Positions 13,209 through 14,630 of a stretch of 14,630 nucleotides of DNA are shown piece after piece. Made by a program: the position numbers and the translations under genes. The notes below the pieces were generated by a model, which was not told where the DNA came from, ran no database searches, and was given only the letters and a program-made list of their open reading frames with translations. Source of the DNA: JBBAAW01 sp964574405. GTDB lineage: Bacteria > Patescibacteriota > WWE3 > UBA101185 > UBA10185. The DNA is taken from NCBI GenBank assembly GCA_964574405.1, contig CAZNNN010000018.1:1-14630 (forward strand). Direction: 5' to 3'. The stretch's first letter is position 1. Each line of letters opens with the position of its first letter.

Positions 13209-14630
13209 ATGATCAAATATATTGCATACTGTCGAAAATCTACAGATGAAAAAGACAAACAAGTTTTGTCAATTGAGGCACAAATTGTCGAACTCAAGGA
13301 GTTTGCCAAAAGAGAAAATTTGTTTGTATCCGAATTTATCACCGAGGCCAAAACTGCCAAAACCCCCGGAAGAGAACAATTTGCCGAAGTTTTAAGGAAA
13401 ATTGAAAAAGGGCAAGCCAATGGTATTTTATCGTGGCACCCCGATCGTTTAGCCAGAAATTCTATTGACGGTGGAAAAATAATTTATCTTTTGGATACCG
13501 GCAAACTCCTTGACCTAAAATTCCCCTCGTTTTGGTTTGAAAGCACCCCGCAAGGCAAATTTATGCTTTCAATCGCTTTTGGCCAGTCCAAATATTACGT
13601 GGACAATCTAAGCGAGAATGTAAAACGAGGAAACAGGCAAAAATTGCGAAATGGTGTTTGGCCAAGTAAAGCACCATACGGCTATATCAATAATCCCAAA
13701 ACGAGGGGAATTGATATTGATGAAGAAGAATCAAAAGTAGTAAAGAAATCATTCCAGCTTTTTGCTGATGGGAATATTTCTTTTACTGCCATTTCTCAAT
13801 TTATATTTAAGTTTGGAATTAAGCGGGAAAGAGAAAAACCTGTAAAAGTTGGGCAAGTAAAAAATATGCTCTCTAACAGATTTTATCTGGGTATTCTCAA
13901 ATACGCCGGAGAATATTATCAGGGCTCTCACAAAACCTTTATCAGCAAAAAGCTGTTTGATGAAGTCCAAAAACAAGTTGAAAAAATCGAAAGACCAAGA
14001 CAAAAAGGCCACAATTTCGCTTTTGCAGGTCTAGCGGCCTGCGGCGAGTGCGGTGCCGCAATCACGGCGGAACAGCATATCAAGAAATACAAAAACGGCA
14101 CCGATCAAACTTTCATTTACTACCGTTGTACGAAAAAACTCAAGCCCTGTAATCAAAAATATGTTTCAGAATCAGAACTAGAACCGCAAGTAAGGAAAGT
14201 TGTTCGTGATTGTGGCTTGCATGAAGATTGGGAACCATATTTTGAAAAATGGATTGTTGAAGCTGAAGAAAAAGATAAACTTACCGTAAAAATAGAAACA
14301 AAACAATTAAACGAACAAACTCAAGAAACCGAAATCAAATTAAACAGACTTCTTGATGGGTATTTAGATCAAGTTATTGAACCGGAAATTTACAAGCAAA
14401 AGAAAAACGAATTGTTTGACGAAAAACTAAAGTTGGAAGAGAAAAAATCACAAATTTCTAAAAACGGAACTGTTTGGCTCGAACCTATGAGAGAATTCGT
14501 AAATTGCGCCTTACAGGCGCAAAAAATCGCGCGCGCAAAAAATAATTGCCATGATTTATCTATCATGGCAAAAAAAGTCGGCTCGAACTTCTTTTTATTG
14601 AACCGGCGGCTCTCGGCGAATTTGAATTTT
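13209..14630 (+). CDS. Large serine recombinase (runs off right edge)
   Basis: 474 codons are visible with no stop. The resolvase domain (about 1-140) opens IAYCRKSTDE with nucleophile Ser11 and Arg9, and has catalytic arginines in WHPDRLARN (Arg80 and Arg83). The Recombinase domain follows (NVKRGNRQKLRNGVWPSKAPYGY, about 137-159). A zinc ribbon uses Cys278, Cys281, Cys307 and Cys314. A charged coiled coil (about 350-420) leads to a C-terminal KKVGSNFFLLNRRL (455-468). Such enzymes join attP and attB sites by a Ser-linked double-strand exchange. The start ATG has an A-rich leader without a clear Shine-Dalgarno. Pieces of its 3' coding sequence recur, inverted, just upstream. No other phage genes are seen here, so whether it belongs to a prophage, an integrative element or a simple cargo island is open. 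Confidence 0.93.
   Translation, partial: MIKYIAYCRKSTDEKDKQVLSIEAQIVELKEFAKRENLFVSEFITEAKTAKTPGREQFAEVLRKIEKGQANGILSWHPDRLARNSIDGGKIIYLLDTGKLLDLKFPSFWFESTPQGKFMLSIAFGQSKYYVDNLSENVKRGNRQKLRNGVWPSKAPYGYINNPKTRGIDIDEEESKVVKKSFQLFADGNISFTAISQFIFKFGIKREREKPVKVGQVKNMLSNRFYLGILKYAGEYYQGSHKTFISKKLFDEVQKQVEKIERPRQKGHNFAFAGLAACGECGAAITAEQHIKKYKNGTDQTFIYYRCTKKLKPCNQKYVSESELEPQVRKVVRDCGLHEDWEPYFEKWIVEAEEKDKLTVKIETKQLNEQTQETEIKLNRLLDGYLDQVIEPEIYKQKKNELFDEKLKLEEKKSQISKNGTVWLEPMREFVNCALQAQKIARAKNNCHDLSIMAKKVGSNFFLLNRRLSANLNF
14572..14588 (+). repeat. Recombinase codons copied inverted at 12958-12974
   Basis: AAAAAGTCGGCTCGAAC, encoding KVGSN in the recombinase, is the partner of the 17-bp inverted repeat beside the EEP gene. 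Confidence 0.8.
14604..14630 (+). repeat. Right copy of the 27-bp inverted repeat (reaches window edge)
   Basis: Within the recombinase coding sequence (RRLSANLNF). It is the exact reverse complement of 13126-13152. The repeat may continue beyond the window. Confidence 0.95.

Noticed and set aside
13193..14012. Minus-strand open frames opposite the serine recombinase
   Set aside because: They lie wholly opposite a clearly conserved recombinase and show no family motifs.

Overview
The window looks like a contig from a Candidate Phyla Radiation (Patescibacteria) bacterium. Three things suggest this: a short AspRS without the GAD insertion, tightly packed minus-strand housekeeping genes with ATGA start/stop overlaps, and several promoters whose -10 box lies only 6-9 nt before the ATG, which predicts leaderless mRNAs. 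UGA is an ordinary stop here: several genes end in TGA and an intact RF2 gene is present. Codes that reassign UGA, as in Gracilibacteria and Absconditabacteria, are therefore unlikely. No taxonomic search was possible, so the assignment is an inference.

Layout. 1-316 (-): start of an HD-domain phosphohydrolase, cut by the window edge. About 363-1359: an IS3-family element whose transposase has lost its catalytic Glu through an out-of-frame internal deletion. 1502-2800 (-): aspS, divergent from a small PD-(D/E)XK-like protein (2923-3414, +) with an inverted repeat between them. 3411-8117 (-): a coupled cluster reading wHTH/nucleotidyltransferase, secD, secF, recJ; the secD/secF junction is a 100-N scaffold gap. 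Upstream of it are a membrane-anchored DUF3048 protein (8157-9389), prfB (9478-10479) and an HExxH metalloprotease (10512-11348).

From about 11370 to the right edge the window changes to an AT-rich accessory region: a membrane-anchored endonuclease/exonuclease/phosphatase (EEP) gene, then a large serine recombinase that runs off the right edge. The EEP gene sits between the arms of a 75-bp inverted repeat (one mismatch). The arms are not standard transposon ends. When translated they resemble the 3' end of a large serine recombinase gene. More fragments of recombinase 3' ends, in both orientations and interrupted by GC-rich perfect hairpins, fill the 290 bp between the EEP gene and the recombinase. 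One 27-bp fragment is an exact inverted copy of the last recombinase codons visible in the window.

The most interesting hypothesis is that the 3' coding end of this recombinase family acts as a recurrent recombination site. Repeated events would leave inverted gene tails around cargo such as the EEP gene. The repeats are directly visible; the mechanism is inference.
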